The position numbers and the translations under genes are program-made. Under the pieces are notes generated by a model, which did not search any database, was not told the DNA's origin, and worked only from the letters and a program-made list of their open reading frames with translations. 58,144 nt of DNA from Mesorhizobium sp. WSM3860 (GTDB lineage Bacteria > Pseudomonadota > Alphaproteobacteria > Rhizobiales > Rhizobiaceae): assembly GCF_002294995.1 (NCBI RefSeq), contig NZ_NSGF01000028.1:1-58144 (forward strand). The letters run 5' to 3'. Numbering within the stretch: the stretch's first letter is position 1; the number at the start of each line of letters is the position of its first letter. Shown here piece after piece: positions 41,490-49,983 of this stretch.

Positions 41490-42496
41490 CACGCCGCCCT
41501 GATGCGCGGGTTGATGACGGCATAGAGCACGTCGACGATGAGGTTAACGGCCATGACGATGAGGGCGATCAAAAGCAGACCTGACTGCACGACGACATAG
41601 TCGCGCTTGAAGATGGAATCGACCATCCACTTGCCGATGCCCGGCCAGGCGAAGATGGTTTCGGTGAGGATAGCGCCGGCAAGCAGCGTGCCGACCTGCA
41701 GGCCGATGGTGGTGACGACCGGGATCAGGGCGTTGCGAAGTGCGTGCGCACCGATGACGCGGGCGGCGGAAAGGCCCTTGGCGCGGGCGGTGCGGACATA
41801 GTCCTCTCCGAGCACCTCGAGCATGGCCGAACGGGTCTGGCGCGCGATCACCGCCAGCGGAATGGTGCCGAGCACGATCGCCGGCAGGACGAGATGGCTG
41901 AGCGCCGAACGCAGCGCGTCCCATTTGCCGTAGAGGATGCTGTCGATGGTCATGAAGCCGGTGATCGGCTTCAGGAAGAACTGCAGGCCCATGCGGCCCG
42001 ACACCGGCGTCCAGCCGAGATAGCCGGAAAAGAAGATGATGAGCAGCAGGCCCCACCAGAAGATCGGCATGGAATAGCCGACCAGCGCGGTGCCCATCAA
42101 CGACTGATCGAACCATGATCCGCGCTTGACGGCCGCGAATATGCCCGCCGGGATGCCGATCACCATGGCGAAGATCATGGCGAAGAAGGACAATTCCAGC
42201 GTCGCCGGGAACAGCGTCTTGAACTCCTGGAGAACCGGGCGCTTGGAGGAAATGGAGACGCCGAAATCGCCGGTGGCGACCTCGCCGACATAGCGCGCAT
42301 ACTGCTCCCAGACCGGCAGATTGTAGCCGAACTGTTCCTTGAGCTCTTCGTAGCGCGCTGGCGTGACGCCATGCTCGCCGGCCATGGCCAGGATCGGATC
42401 GCCGGGCAGCAGCCGGACGAAGGCGAAGGCGCAGATGGTGATGCCGACGAGCGTCGGGATCAGAAGTGCGATTTTGTTGAGGAGATATCTGAGCAT
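41489..42496 (-). CDS. dppB: Dipeptide-type ABC transporter permease, DppB type
   Basis: The 335-residue membrane protein begins MLRYLLNKIALLIPTLVGIT, has RLLPGDPILAMAGEHG as in DppB-like permeases and the EAA loop DYVRTARAKGLSAARVIGAH. A hairpin at 42510-42535 separates it from the receptor gene upstream. Confidence 0.93.
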   Translation of the reverse strand: MLRYLLNKIALLIPTLVGITICAFAFVRLLPGDPILAMAGEHGVTPARYEELKEQFGYNLPVWEQYARYVGEVATGDFGVSISSKRPVLQEFKTLFPATLELSFFAMIFAMVIGIPAGIFAAVKRGSWFDQSLMGTALVGYSMPIFWWGLLLIIFFSGYLGWTPVSGRMGLQFFLKPITGFMTIDSILYGKWDALRSALSHLVLPAIVLGTIPLAVIARQTRSAMLEVLGEDYVRTARAKGLSAARVIGAHALRNALIPVVTTIGLQVGTLLAGAILTETIFAWPGIGKWMVDSIFKRDYVVVQSGLLLIALIVMAVNLIVDVLYAVINPRIRAA

Positions 42497-42509
42497 CGTG
42501 AAATGGAAT

Positions 42510-42535
42510 GGGGCGGCGATAATTCGCGCCGCCCC
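42510..42535 (-). other. RNA hairpin between receptor and permease genes
   Basis: GGGGCGGCG (42510-42518), loop ATAATTCG, CGCCGCCCC (42527-42535) form a perfect 9-bp all-GC stem, extended by a few A-T pairs outside. It starts 11 bases after the receptor stop codon on the minus strand. No T-run follows, so read-through is likely; stabilisation of the receptor mRNA is the simplest role. Confidence 0.7.
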
Positions 42536-42546
42536 GTTCGCAAATA

Positions 42547-44145
42547 TTACTCGGCCTTGTCAACGCCGTCGAAGCGATGAATGCCGAGCGGGTCCATCTT
42601 GAAGCCGCTGACGTTGTTGCGGACAACGGCATAGACCTGGCTGTGGGCGAGCAGGAAGGCCGGCGCCTGCTTGGCGAAGATTTCCTGCGCCTGCTCATAG
42701 AGTTTGGTGCGCTCGCCCTGGTCGCTGGTCTTCTTGGCCTTCTGGATCAGGTCCTCGAAGTCCTTGTCGCACCAGCTGGAGTAGTTCGAGACGCCGATGG
42801 CCGAGCACGCGAAGAGGGTGGCGAAGAAATTGTCCGGATCGCCATTGTCGCCGGTCCAGCCGATCTGGAAGGCGCCGGGACGCTCCTTCTTCTTGCCTTC
42901 CTCGCGATACTTGGTCCACTCGTAGTTGACGATATTGGCCTTGACGCCGACCTTGGCCCAGTCGGCCTGGATCAGCTCAGCCGCGCGCTGGAAGTTCGGG
43001 TTGTAGGGACGCACGCGGTCAGCGGCCCAGAGCTGGATCTCCTTCAGCCCGGCATCGGCCAGCACCTTCTTGGCCGCCTCCGGATCATAGGAATCGAACT
43101 TCACATCCTTGTTCCACGACCACATGGTCGGCGGGATCAGGTTCTGCGCCGGCGTTGCACCAGCGTCCTGGAACAGCGACTTGATCAGCGCTTCCCGGTC
43201 GATCGCCTGGTTGAGCGCGTGACGAACCTCCGGCTTGTCGAGCGGCGGGATCGTCGTGTTGTAGCTCATGTAGCCGATGTTGAGGCCGGCCTGATCCATC
43301 AGGGTCACGTCCTTGTTGGCCTTGATGGTGGCGATGTCGGCCGGGTTCGGATAGGGAGCGACATCGCATTCGCCGGCCAGCACCTTCTGGATGCGGGCGG
43401 TCGCGTCAGGTGTGATGGCGAAGACGAGATCGTCGATCTTCTCCTTGCCCTTGAAGTAGTCGGGGTTCGCCGCATAGCGGATGACCGAATCCAGCTGATA
43501 GTCGACGAACTGGAACGGCCCGGTGCCGATCGGCTTGGTCGAGAAGTCGGCCATCTTGCCTTCCTTCTCGAGCTGGTCGGCATATTCCTTCGACACGATC
43601 GAGGCGAAGTCCATGCCGAGATTGGCCAGCATCGGCGCGTTCGGCTCGGTCAGCGTCAGCTTGACAGTGAGGTCGTCGACCTTTTCCCACTTGGCGACGT
43701 ATTTCGGCATGTCCATGCCGGTGTAATAGTCCCAGGTCAGGTTCGGCAGATACTTCTCGCCGTTCCACGGATTCTGCTTGTTGAACTGACGGTCGAACGA
43801 GAAGACGACGTCATCGGCATTGAGGTCGCGCGTCGGCTTGAAATAGTCGGTGGTCTGGAACTTCACGCCCGGGTGCAGGTGGAAAGTATAGACCAGGCCG
43901 TCGTCGGAAATTTCCCATTTGTCGGCGAGGCCCGGCTCGATCTCGGTGCCGCCGTGCTTGAACTCGACCAGGCGCGAATAGACCGTGCGCGACGAAGCGT
44001 CGAAGTCGTTGCCGCCCGTCGTGGTACCCGGATCGAAATTGGCCGGCGACGCTTCCGAGCAATAAACAAGCGTCTTAGCATTGGCCATCCCGCCGAGGAC
44101 GCTTGCAGCCAGCAACGCGGCTGCAAAAGTCATTGTCTTTTTCAT
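42547..44145 (-). CDS. dppA: Dipeptide-type ABC transporter substrate-binding protein (SBP family 5)
   Basis: The 532-residue receptor has a Sec signal peptide (MKKTMTFAAALLAASVLGGM, cleavage after ANA near 23) followed by KTLVYCSEASPANFDPGTTT, which strongly resembles DppA (start of the mature dipeptide-binding protein). FQTTDYFKPTRDLNADDVVF and CSAIGVSNYSSWCDKDFEDL are also family-like. It captures dipeptides or heme-like ligands in the periplasm. ATG 44145 has AGGGAGTG upstream. It is the first gene of the operon and probably the most expressed, given the hairpin after it. Confidence 0.93.
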   Translation of the reverse strand: MKKTMTFAAALLAASVLGGMANAKTLVYCSEASPANFDPGTTTGGNDFDASSRTVYSRLVEFKHGGTEIEPGLADKWEISDDGLVYTFHLHPGVKFQTTDYFKPTRDLNADDVVFSFDRQFNKQNPWNGEKYLPNLTWDYYTGMDMPKYVAKWEKVDDLTVKLTLTEPNAPMLANLGMDFASIVSKEYADQLEKEGKMADFSTKPIGTGPFQFVDYQLDSVIRYAANPDYFKGKEKIDDLVFAITPDATARIQKVLAGECDVAPYPNPADIATIKANKDVTLMDQAGLNIGYMSYNTTIPPLDKPEVRHALNQAIDREALIKSLFQDAGATPAQNLIPPTMWSWNKDVKFDSYDPEAAKKVLADAGLKEIQLWAADRVRPYNPNFQRAAELIQADWAKVGVKANIVNYEWTKYREEGKKKERPGAFQIGWTGDNGDPDNFFATLFACSAIGVSNYSSWCDKDFEDLIQKAKKTSDQGERTKLYEQAQEIFAKQAPAFLLAHSQVYAVVRNNVSGFKMDPLGIHRFDGVDKAE

Positions 44146-44622
44146 TGAGCACTCCCTGATGTTCTTCCAAGCCCCTCTATCAGGCTCGCGAAGCGCGCAT
44201 ATAAGCACCGTTTTTGGGGCTTTGGAACACCCCGTTTGCGTACCCCATGGTAAGCAGGAGAAGAATCCGTATTTTGCTCAGCCAGCGGAAAAAATGAGCA
44301 CAATTTTTCGCTCACGCTAATGTTAACAACCGCATTTTTTTATTGATCGAGCCTCCTCCGAAATGCAGCGAGGAGCTCCTGCCTGCGATCCCGGTTCCTC
44401 GTTGGGACGCGCCTGAAGGCGGCGTCGAGGAAAGAGATTTCGGCGGCAAATCTTTCCGCCGCTACCGCTGGGGCAAGACTTGCACGGCCGCTGATAGAGG
44501 CAATACATAGACGTCAGGCTGGATTTCTTGGAATCCGCAATCGGCCGCAGCGGAGGAACGCGTCCGATATCGGAAGGAGACGCGGCCCAGCAGCAAGACC
44601 AGGACACCAGGGAGGGATTTTG
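44146..44622. other. Divergent intergenic region, 477 bp
   Basis: It separates dppA from the acyl-CoA ligase gene and should hold both promoters. It is AT-rich at 44255-44345 (TAATGTTAACAACCGCATTT then a T-run), unlike its surroundings. I see no gene and no convincing operator. Confidence 0.5.
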
Positions 44623-46593
44623 GTGGCAAAAGCAGCAAAGACAACGCCCCCCGCGAAGGCAAGAGCCAAGGCCGCGACCGTCAATGCGGGCGCGCCCAAG
44701 GCTTCATCTTCTAAGACCGCTTCGCCAGCCAAAACGCCGTCACCTGCAAAGCCCGGCTCTAAGCCGAAGGCCACTGTGAAACCGACTGCCGCTGCAAAAA
44801 AGACGAACCCCACATCCACTGCCAAGGCTGCAACCGCAAAGGCCGACAGGCCTGCGGCCGCAAAGGCGGCCTCGGGAACGCCCAAACGGCTGCCGAAGGC
44901 GATCACGGAACTCGCGGCAGGGTTGCCAGAAAAGCCTTGGCTGAAAAACTATCCGAAGAACATGCCGGCCGAGATCGGTCCGCTGCCTTACAATTCCATC
45001 GGCGACTTCCTTGTCGGCGCCTGCAAGCAGTTCGCCAGCCGGCCGGCGTTCGTGTGCATGGGCAAGTCGATCTCCTATGCCGAGCTCGAGCGGCTTTCGG
45101 CGGCCTTCGGCGCCTATCTGCAGTCGAAGGGGCTGGAGAAGGGCGCGCGCGTGGCGCTGATGATGCCGAACGTTTTGCAATACCCGGTAGCGATGATGGC
45201 AGTGCTTCGCGCCGGCTTCACGGTGGTGAACATCAACCCGCTCTATACGCCGCGCGAGCTGGAGCATCAGCTCAAGGATTCCGGCGCGCAGGCCATCGTC
45301 ATTCTGGAGAACTTCGCCAACACGCTGCAGGCGGTGATCGCCAGGACGCCGGTCAAGCATATCGTGGTGGCGGCGATGGGCGATATGCTGGGCGGGCTGA
45401 AAGGCGCGATCGTCAACCTCGTCGTGCGGCGGGTGAAGAAGATGGTTCCCGCCTGGTCGCTGCCCGGCCATGTCAAATTCAACGCCGCGCTTAAAACGGG
45501 CGCGGGTCTCACCTTCAAGCCCGCGGCGGTGTCGGGCGACGATATCGCCTTCCTGCAATATACAGGCGGCACGACCGGCGTCTCGAAGGGCGCGACGCTG
45601 CTGCACCGCAACGTCTTGTCCAACGTGGCGCAGAATTCGCTCTGGGTGGAAGACGCCTATACGGTCAAGCCGAAGCCGGCGCATCTCAACTTCGTCTGCG
45701 CGCTGCCGCTCTACCACATCTTCGCGCTGACGGTGAACGCGCTGATGGGCATGCAGCAAGGCGCGCAGAACGTGCTCATTCCGAACCCGCGCGACATTCC
45801 GGGCTTCGTCAAAGAACTGCAGAAATACCCGGCCCACATCTTTCCCGGCCTCAACACGCTGTTCAACGCGCTGCTCAACAATGAGGATTTCCGCAAGCTC
45901 GATTTCAGGCCGCTGATCCTGACTCTCGGCGGCGGCATGGCGGTGCAGAAAGGCGTGGCCGAGCGCTGGAAGGCACTGACCGGCTGTCCGGTGAGCGAAG
46001 GCTACGGGCTTTCCGAAACCTCGCCGGTGGCGACCGCCAACAACTTCAGCTCCAGCGACTTCACCGGCACGATCGGACTGCCGCTGCCTTCGACGGAGAT
46101 CGCCATTCGCGACGACGACGGCAACAACGTGCCGCTCGGCGAAGTCGGCGAGATCTGCATCCGCGGGCCGCAGGTGATGGCCGGCTACTGGAACCGGCCG
46201 GACGAGACCGCCAAGGTGATGACCAAGGACGGGTTCTTCAAGTCGGGCGACATGGGCTTCATGGATGAGCGCGGCTACACCAAGATCGTCGACCGCAAGA
46301 AGGACATGATCCTGGTCTCCGGTTTCAACGTCTATCCGAACGAGCTGGAAGAAGTCGTGGCGCAGCACCCTGGCGTGCTCGAGGTGGCGGCGATCGGCGT
46401 GCCGGACGAGCACTCCGGCGAGGTGCCGAAGCTGTTCGTGGTCAGGAAGGATCCAGCGCTCACCATCGAGACGCTGACCGCCTATTGCCGCGAGAACCTG
46501 ACCGGCTACAAGCGGCCGAGATACATCGAATTCCGCGCCGAGCTGCCGAAGACGCCGGTCGGCAAGATCCTGCGGCGCGCGTTGCGGGAGTAG
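44623..46593 (+). CDS. Long-chain acyl-CoA ligase (FadD-like) with histone-H1-like N-terminal tail
   Basis: The enzyme activates a carboxylic acid to its CoA thioester through an acyl-adenylate. The adenylation core shows the AMP-binding QYTGGTTGVSKGATLLHRNV, EGYGLSETSPV and DRKKDMILVSGFNVYPNELE, and the C-terminal catalytic lysine region KTPVGKILRRALRE. FadD-type proteins usually begin near EKPWLKNYP; here about 95 residues precede it, and the first 88 are almost only Ala, Lys, Pro, Ser and Thr (AKTTPPAKARAKAATVNAG, PKATVKPTAAAKKTNP), like bacterial histone H1-type tails. GTG 44623 has GGGAGGG six bases upstream, so the tail is probably translated. Total 656 residues. Substrate by family: long- or medium-chain fatty acids. 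Confidence 0.9.
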   Translation: MAKAAKTTPPAKARAKAATVNAGAPKASSSKTASPAKTPSPAKPGSKPKATVKPTAAAKKTNPTSTAKAATAKADRPAAAKAASGTPKRLPKAITELAAGLPEKPWLKNYPKNMPAEIGPLPYNSIGDFLVGACKQFASRPAFVCMGKSISYAELERLSAAFGAYLQSKGLEKGARVALMMPNVLQYPVAMMAVLRAGFTVVNINPLYTPRELEHQLKDSGAQAIVILENFANTLQAVIARTPVKHIVVAAMGDMLGGLKGAIVNLVVRRVKKMVPAWSLPGHVKFNAALKTGAGLTFKPAAVSGDDIAFLQYTGGTTGVSKGATLLHRNVLSNVAQNSLWVEDAYTVKPKPAHLNFVCALPLYHIFALTVNALMGMQQGAQNVLIPNPRDIPGFVKELQKYPAHIFPGLNTLFNALLNNEDFRKLDFRPLILTLGGGMAVQKGVAERWKALTGCPVSEGYGLSETSPVATANNFSSSDFTGTIGLPLPSTEIAIRDDDGNNVPLGEVGEICIRGPQVMAGYWNRPDETAKVMTKDGFFKSGDMGFMDERGYTKIVDRKKDMILVSGFNVYPNELEEVVAQHPGVLEVAAIGVPDEHSGEVPKLFVVRKDPALTIETLTAYCRENLTGYKRPRYIEFRAELPKTPVGKILRRALRE

Positions 46594-46595
46594 AT

Positions 46596-47306
46596 TTGAG
46601 CGAAAATGTTGCCGGCCTGACGCCAGTACGTCGCGCCGGCCTCGATCCCGCCGAATTCATCAAGGCGAACATGCGGCTTCAGCCGGTGCCGTCGCTGGCT
46701 GAAATCCGGCTCTATACGGCCCATCCCGGCAGCGGGCTGAGGCGGCTACTGGAGCCGGAGGACGGCTCGCATGAGCAGGCGGCCGAGCCGCAGCCGCCCT
46801 ACTGGGCCTATGCCTGGGCGGGCGGCGCGGTGCTGGCGCGCTATGTTCTCGACCGGCCGTCAACCGTTGCTGGCCGCCGTGTGCTCGATCTCGGCGCCGG
46901 CTCCGGCCTTGTCGGTATCGCCGCGGCGCGAGCCGGGGCAAGGGAAGTGACCGCGGCGGAGATCGACCGCAACGGCATCATCGCGCTCCGCCTTAACGCG
47001 GAGGCCAACGGCGTCGCCATCACCATAGTCGGCGAGGACATCAGCGGCGATCCGCCGCCTGCTGTCGATCTGGTGCTCGCCGGCGACGTTTTCTACGGGC
47101 GGGCGGTGGCGCGGCGGATCGTCCCCTTCCTCGACCGCTGCCTGGCTGCCGGCATCGAGGTGCTGATCGGCGACCCGGGCCGCGCCTGGCTGCCGAGGCG
47201 GCGGCTTCGCCTGCTTGGCGAATATCAGGTGCCCGATGTCGGCGGAAACGGCGGCGGCACGCCGAAGCCGAGCGGGGTGTTTGCGTTCCTCCCCGGAAAG
47301 CCCTGA
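46596..47306 (+). CDS. Class I SAM methyltransferase, METTL20/ETF-beta lysine methyltransferase type
   Basis: The 236-residue protein has the seven-beta-strand motif I VLDLGAGSGLVGIAAARAGA, motif post-I TAAEIDRNG and VLAGDVFY, and upstream YWAYAWAGGAVLARYVL, which I associate with METTL20-like enzymes that methylate lysines of the electron-transfer-flavoprotein beta subunit (an Agrobacterium homologue also modifies ribosomal L7/L12). TTG 46596, two bases after the ligase stop with GGGAG upstream, is the best start, so it is coupled to the acyl-CoA ligase gene. Linking a fatty-acid ligase with an ETF modifier makes sense for beta-oxidation. Its stop touches that of the convergent HAD gene. Confidence 0.75.
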   Translation: MSENVAGLTPVRRAGLDPAEFIKANMRLQPVPSLAEIRLYTAHPGSGLRRLLEPEDGSHEQAAEPQPPYWAYAWAGGAVLARYVLDRPSTVAGRRVLDLGAGSGLVGIAAARAGAREVTAAEIDRNGIIALRLNAEANGVAITIVGEDISGDPPPAVDLVLAGDVFYGRAVARRIVPFLDRCLAAGIEVLIGDPGRAWLPRRRLRLLGEYQVPDVGGNGGGTPKPSGVFAFLPGKP

Positions 47307-48032
47307 TCAGCCCGCCGGCACACTCATCCGCGCGGCGAGAAAATCCGGCAGGTCGGCGACCGAATCCAGGATGACGTCGGCCATCGGCGACAGCGAGTCG
47401 CGCGTGCCCGTGCCGGAAAGCACGCCGATGGCCAGGCCGCAGCCGCCGGCGCGCGCCATTTCGAGATCGTGGCGATTGTCGCCGACCATGGCGATCTCGC
47501 CGGGCTTCAGTCCCGTCAGATCGCAGAACGCGATGACCGTGTCGGGCGCGGGCTTCGGGTTCGCGACCGCATCATAGCCGAAGGCGGCCTCGAAGAGCTG
47601 CGCGACACCGAGCGTGGCGAGCGTCTTCTCGGCGCCGCTGGTGGAATCGTTGGTGGCGACGCCCAGCCGGAAGGATCGCTTGTGCAGCGCCCGCAGCGAT
47701 TCGACGATACCGGGCAGCGCGACAGCCATCGACGAGCCCTGAACCGAGGTGATCTCGTTGAAGCGGGCGACGGCCAGCATCTGGTCCTCTTCCGACAGGC
47801 GCGGGAACCAGAGCTCGACGACGTCCATGTTCGAGCCCGAGGCAAAGATCGAATCGGGCTTGAAGCGCTTGCTGACGAAATCGAAGCCGGCGGCGGCGAG
47901 CAACCTGTCGGCTTTCCAGCGATCGCCTTCGGCGGCGTCCATCGCCATGAAATCGGCAATGCCGAGCCAGGTAGCGTTGAAGTCGACAAGCGTGCCATCC
48001 TTGTCGAACAGAATTCCCTTGATATCTGCCAA
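47307..48032 (-). CDS. HAD-superfamily phosphatase (phosphoglycolate-phosphatase-like)
   Basis: The 241-residue protein has HAD motif I GILFDKDGTLVDF with the nucleophilic Asp, a cap domain (about 15-90), motif II GVATNDST, motif III lysine in ANPKPAPDT and motif IV MVGDNRHDLEMARAGG. This is the layout of Gph-like phosphatases that act on phosphoglycolate or sugar phosphates. TTG 48032, six bases after the pgi stop with GGAG before it, gives the normal HAD N-terminus. It is probably co-transcribed with pgi. Confidence 0.85.
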   Translation of the reverse strand: MADIKGILFDKDGTLVDFNATWLGIADFMAMDAAEGDRWKADRLLAAAGFDFVSKRFKPDSIFASGSNMDVVELWFPRLSEEDQMLAVARFNEITSVQGSSMAVALPGIVESLRALHKRSFRLGVATNDSTSGAEKTLATLGVAQLFEAAFGYDAVANPKPAPDTVIAFCDLTGLKPGEIAMVGDNRHDLEMARAGGCGLAIGVLSGTGTRDSLSPMADVILDSVADLPDFLAARMSVPAG

Positions 48033-48037
48033 TCCTT

Positions 48038-49681
48038 TTACTCCGCGCCGCGCAATTGGTGGATATGAGCCACCAATCCGGCAGTCGAGGCGTCGCGTTT
48101 TGCGGCAGTCTCCTTGCCTTCCACGACGGGCAGCAGGCCTGTCGCCAGTTCCTTGCCGAGTTCGACACCCCACTGGTCGAACGAGTTGATGTTGAACAGC
48201 GCGCCCTCGACGAAGACGCGATGCTCATAGAGCGCGATCAGGCGACCGAGCGTGCGCGGATCAAGCTTCCGGTAGAGGATGGTGAGTGAGGGACGGTTGC
48301 CCGAAAAGACGCGATGCGGCGCGATGTGGTCGACATCGGCGGGCTTCATGCCCTTGGCCAGCATCTGCGCGCGCGCCTCTTCCAGCGTGCGGCCCTTCAT
48401 GAACGCTTCGGACTGTGCCAGGCAATTGGCGAGCAGCAGATCGTGGTGGGTCTTCAGCTCGGGCTCGTGGCTGACGGCTGCGGCAAGAAATTCGACCGGG
48501 ATGAAATCGGTGCCCTGGTGCAAAAGCTGGAAGAAGGCGTGCTGGCCGTTGGTGCCGGGCTCGCCCCAGACCAGCGGGCCGGTCGGCGTGGTCACCGCTC
48601 CGCCGTCCAGTGTCACGCTCTTGCCGTTCGATTCCATATCGAGCTGCTGCAGATAGGCCGGCAGGCGCGACAGGCGCTGATCGTAAGGAATGACGGCGCG
48701 GGCCGGGTATTTGCAGACGACGCGGTGCCACCAGCCGATCAACCCCAGCAAAACAGGCAGGTTCTTTGGCAGGGGTGCCGAGCGGAAATGCTCGTCCATC
48801 TCATGCGCGCCGTCGAGGAAGGCGCGGAAATTGCGCGGGCCGATCGCGATCGTCACCGGCAAGCCGATGGCGCTCCACACCGAGTAGCGGCCGCCGACCC
48901 AGTCCCAGAAGCCGAAGACGCGGTCGGAGGCGATGCCGAACTTGGCCACCAGGTCGAGCGCGGTCGAGACGGCGGCGAAATGCTTGCCGATCGCCTCCTT
49001 GCCCAACGCCTTTTCGACCCATCTGCGCGCCGTCTCGGCATTGGTCATCGTCTCGACGGTGGTGAAGGTCTTGGAGGCGATGATGAACAAGGTCGTCTCG
49101 GGAGACAGGCCCTTCAGCGTGTCGTGGATATGGGCGCCGTCGACATTGGAGACATAGTGCGCGCGTGGCCCGTCATGGTAGGGAGCGAGCGCCAGCGTGA
49201 CCATCGCCGGGCCAAGATCCGAGCCGCCAATGCCGATATTCACGACGTCGGTGATCTTCTTGCCGGTGGCGCCGGCCGCCTCGCCGGAGCGAACCGCGTC
49301 AGCGAAGGCGCCCATGGCGTCGAGCACGGCGATCACATCGGCCTTGGTGTCCTGGCCATCGACCACGACACTCTTGCCGGTCAGATTGCGCAATGCCGTG
49401 TGCAGCACGGCGCGGTTTTCGGTGATGTTGATCTTCCTGCCTTCGAACATCGCGGCGCGCCGGCCTTCGAGATCGGCGGCGCCGGCGAGCTTCTCCAGCA
49501 TCGCCATCGTGTCGGCGTCGACCGCGCATTTCGACCAGTCGAGCAGAAGATCGCCATCGGTGGCGGAGAATTTCTCGAAGCGCCTGGGATCGGCGGCGAA
49601 AGCTTCGCGCATGGTGCCCTTGGCTGCCGCGCGCTGCTCACGCAGGGCGGTGACCTGCTTGTCGAAGGCTGACTGATCCAA
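48038..49681 (-). CDS. pgi: Glucose-6-phosphate isomerase
   Basis: The 547-residue enzyme interconverts glucose 6-phosphate and fructose 6-phosphate. The PGI signatures are visible: VNIGIGGSDLGPAMVTLAL, IASKTFTTVETMTNA, FGFWDWVGGRYSVWSAIGLP and the C-terminal SFDQWGVELGKELA. Length matches the family. The start is TTG 49681 with AGGAGCC ahead. It precedes the HAD gene by six bases and diverges from the MocR gene. Confidence 0.97.
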   Translation of the reverse strand: MDQSAFDKQVTALREQRAAAKGTMREAFAADPRRFEKFSATDGDLLLDWSKCAVDADTMAMLEKLAGAADLEGRRAAMFEGRKINITENRAVLHTALRNLTGKSVVVDGQDTKADVIAVLDAMGAFADAVRSGEAAGATGKKITDVVNIGIGGSDLGPAMVTLALAPYHDGPRAHYVSNVDGAHIHDTLKGLSPETTLFIIASKTFTTVETMTNAETARRWVEKALGKEAIGKHFAAVSTALDLVAKFGIASDRVFGFWDWVGGRYSVWSAIGLPVTIAIGPRNFRAFLDGAHEMDEHFRSAPLPKNLPVLLGLIGWWHRVVCKYPARAVIPYDQRLSRLPAYLQQLDMESNGKSVTLDGGAVTTPTGPLVWGEPGTNGQHAFFQLLHQGTDFIPVEFLAAAVSHEPELKTHHDLLLANCLAQSEAFMKGRTLEEARAQMLAKGMKPADVDHIAPHRVFSGNRPSLTILYRKLDPRTLGRLIALYEHRVFVEGALFNINSFDQWGVELGKELATGLLPVVEGKETAAKRDASTAGLVAHIHQLRGAE

Positions 49682-49983
49682 TGGTGGCTCCTGGCGGGTT
49701 TTTAGACCTATTTTAGCAGGCCGGATGTTTCCGGCGCGTGTCGTCGCGACATTGTATTGAGCCGATTTCCGTTTCGTTCAAGCGCGGCAGTGACGCACTG
49801 CATCACGCTTTTATGATGCCCTGCAACATCCGCTCCATGGCAGACGCGCACTTTCGGGAGCAATGGATCACTGGCATAAATCCCAGCGATCAGAAAAATT
49901 GATTGGCGCAACCCCTTGTGCCACCCCTACACTCGACTGGTCCAGCCAAGTGAAAACAGCTGGCCATCCGAGGATGATCTCCC
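49682..49983. other. Divergent intergenic region, 302 bp
   Basis: It separates pgi from the MocR-type regulator and should contain both promoters. I see no gene and no clear direct repeats of the type MocR/PdxR proteins bind. Confidence 0.5.

Noticed and set aside
42577..44148. 523-codon open frame opposite dppA
   Set aside because: Shadow frame in third-position GC bias; dppA on the other strand has signal peptide and family features.
44740..46413. 557-codon open frame opposite the acyl-CoA ligase
   Set aside because: Antisense shadow; no motif, and the sense strand shows all AMP-binding signatures.
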